64,000 nt of DNA from Calditrichota bacterium (GTDB lineage: Bacteria; Zhuqueibacterota; Zhuqueibacteria; Zhuqueibacterales; Geothermadaptataceae): positions 62,001-126,000 of the forward strand of contig QQUE01000001.1 of assembly GCA_008501765.1 (NCBI GenBank), given 5' to 3'. Both the position numbers and the translations under genes were made by a program. Of this stretch, positions 63,608-64,000 are shown piece by piece. Positions within the stretch are counted from its first letter, which is position 1, and every line of letters starts with the position of its first letter. The notes beneath the pieces were generated by a model, which worked only from the letters and a program-made list of their open reading frames with translations, did not search any database and was not told the origin of the DNA.

Positions 63608-64000
63608 ATGCGAAAAAGTGTAGCTATTTACTGGAACCTGAGTCTTGCTTTTCATTTGTTTTTATTGTTTTTTACCCGGTTCTCGGACGCTGCTTTTGGC
63701 CAAACCTCTACTGTAAAAACGCAACCGAATATTCTCTATATTATGTCCGACGATCACGCGCGGCAAGCAATCAGCAGTTACGATCAGTCTCTCATAAACA
63801 CACCCAATATTGACCGGCTGGCGGACGAGGGTGTTCGATTTACTAACAGCTTTGTTACCAATTCCATCTGCGCGCCCAGTCGTGCTGTCCTGTTAACGGG
63901 AAAATACAGCCATCAAAATGGACTGCGCGATAACCGTGATACCTTCGACGGTGCGCAGCAAACGCTGCCCAAATTGATGCGAAAAGCCGGCTATCAGACC
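63608..64000 (+). CDS. Sulfatase (3' partial)
   Basis: The first 131 residues of a sulfatase; the frame is open at the window's end. The ATG at 63608 has GGGAG five bases before it (a GTG two codons upstream is possible), and residues 1-32 form a signal peptide. Metal-binding aspartates D48 and D49 appear in [15 protein letters not shown], and the formylglycine motif C88-x-P-x-R in [20 protein letters not shown], so the enzyme needs a formylglycine-generating partner. It should remove sulfate from an external carbohydrate or aryl ester. Confidence 0.9.
   Translation, partial: MRKSVAIYWNLSLAFHLFLLFFTRFSDAAFGQTSTVKTQPNILYIMSDDHARQAISSYDQSLINTPNIDRLADEGVRFTNSFVTNSICAPSRAVLLTGKYSHQNGLRDNRDTFDGAQQTLPKLMRKAGYQT

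Overview
The window looks like chromosome of an uncultured or poorly studied Gram-negative bacterium of the Fibrobacteres-Chlorobi-Bacteroidetes (FCB) side of the tree, for example a Calditrichota- or KSB1-type lineage. The evidence is indirect: a PorP/SprF-like protein, both kinds of type IX secretion (T9SS) C-terminal sorting domain, many lipoproteins with clear lipoboxes, purine-rich ribosome binding sites and moderate GC. No rRNA or tRNA gene is present, so the lineage cannot be fixed from this window.

Bases 1-10562 form one long plus-strand gene cluster closed by a strong terminator: a 5'-truncated PorP/SprF-like protein, an ExbB/MotA-type channel, a secreted protein with a type-B sorting domain, a 946-residue von Willebrand A/cohesin-like/dockerin-like protein with a type-A tail, two ExbD/TolR-like proteins, a TonB-like linker protein, a TPR lipoprotein and an unrecognised exported protein. 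This reads as an ExbB-ExbD-powered envelope machine tied to T9SS-type cargo. It is the best candidate for an under-described system here.

Bases 10.7-23 kb hold a ceramidase-like membrane-anchored enzyme, a secreted CotH-type protein, galE with a tandem duplication of its tail, a thiamine-diphosphate enzyme resembling eukaryotic ILVBL behind a 12-copy octamer array, a phosphate transporter and a large periplasmic TPR protein. Bases 23-33 kb hold a DUF4013 protein with a PDZ-GAF-PP2C signalling phosphatase, murJ, an MBOAT/SGNH polysaccharide acylation pair, an RsmI-like methylase, an Smr protein, a 56-residue membrane protein and a YaiI-type protein. Bases 33-41 kb hold manA, an ABC-F ATPase, a glycosyltransferase and a bactofilin-like/LytS/LytR operon.

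Bases 41-57 kb hold an SRPBCC protein, a three-gene RND efflux operon whose outer-membrane component is fused to a periplasmic binding-protein domain, a lipoprotein, a fusion of an endonuclease-Q-like nuclease with a UvrD-type helicase, a TPR lipoprotein, a Gfo/Idh/MocA dehydrogenase, a SnoaL-like gene in a possible cassette context, and a fibronectin-type lipoprotein. The last part holds an aldehyde dehydrogenase/acetolactate-synthase-like pair, a beta-helix lipoprotein and the start of a sulfatase.

The intergenic DNA is rich in small non-autonomous repeats: a 160-bp inverted-repeat element in two opposite copies 49 kb apart, a second family ending in TTAACCTGAATTATTCATAAA, a 198-bp element beside three REP-like hairpins, and two perfect octamer tandem arrays. 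No transposase gene is in the window, so any mobilising activity must come from elsewhere.
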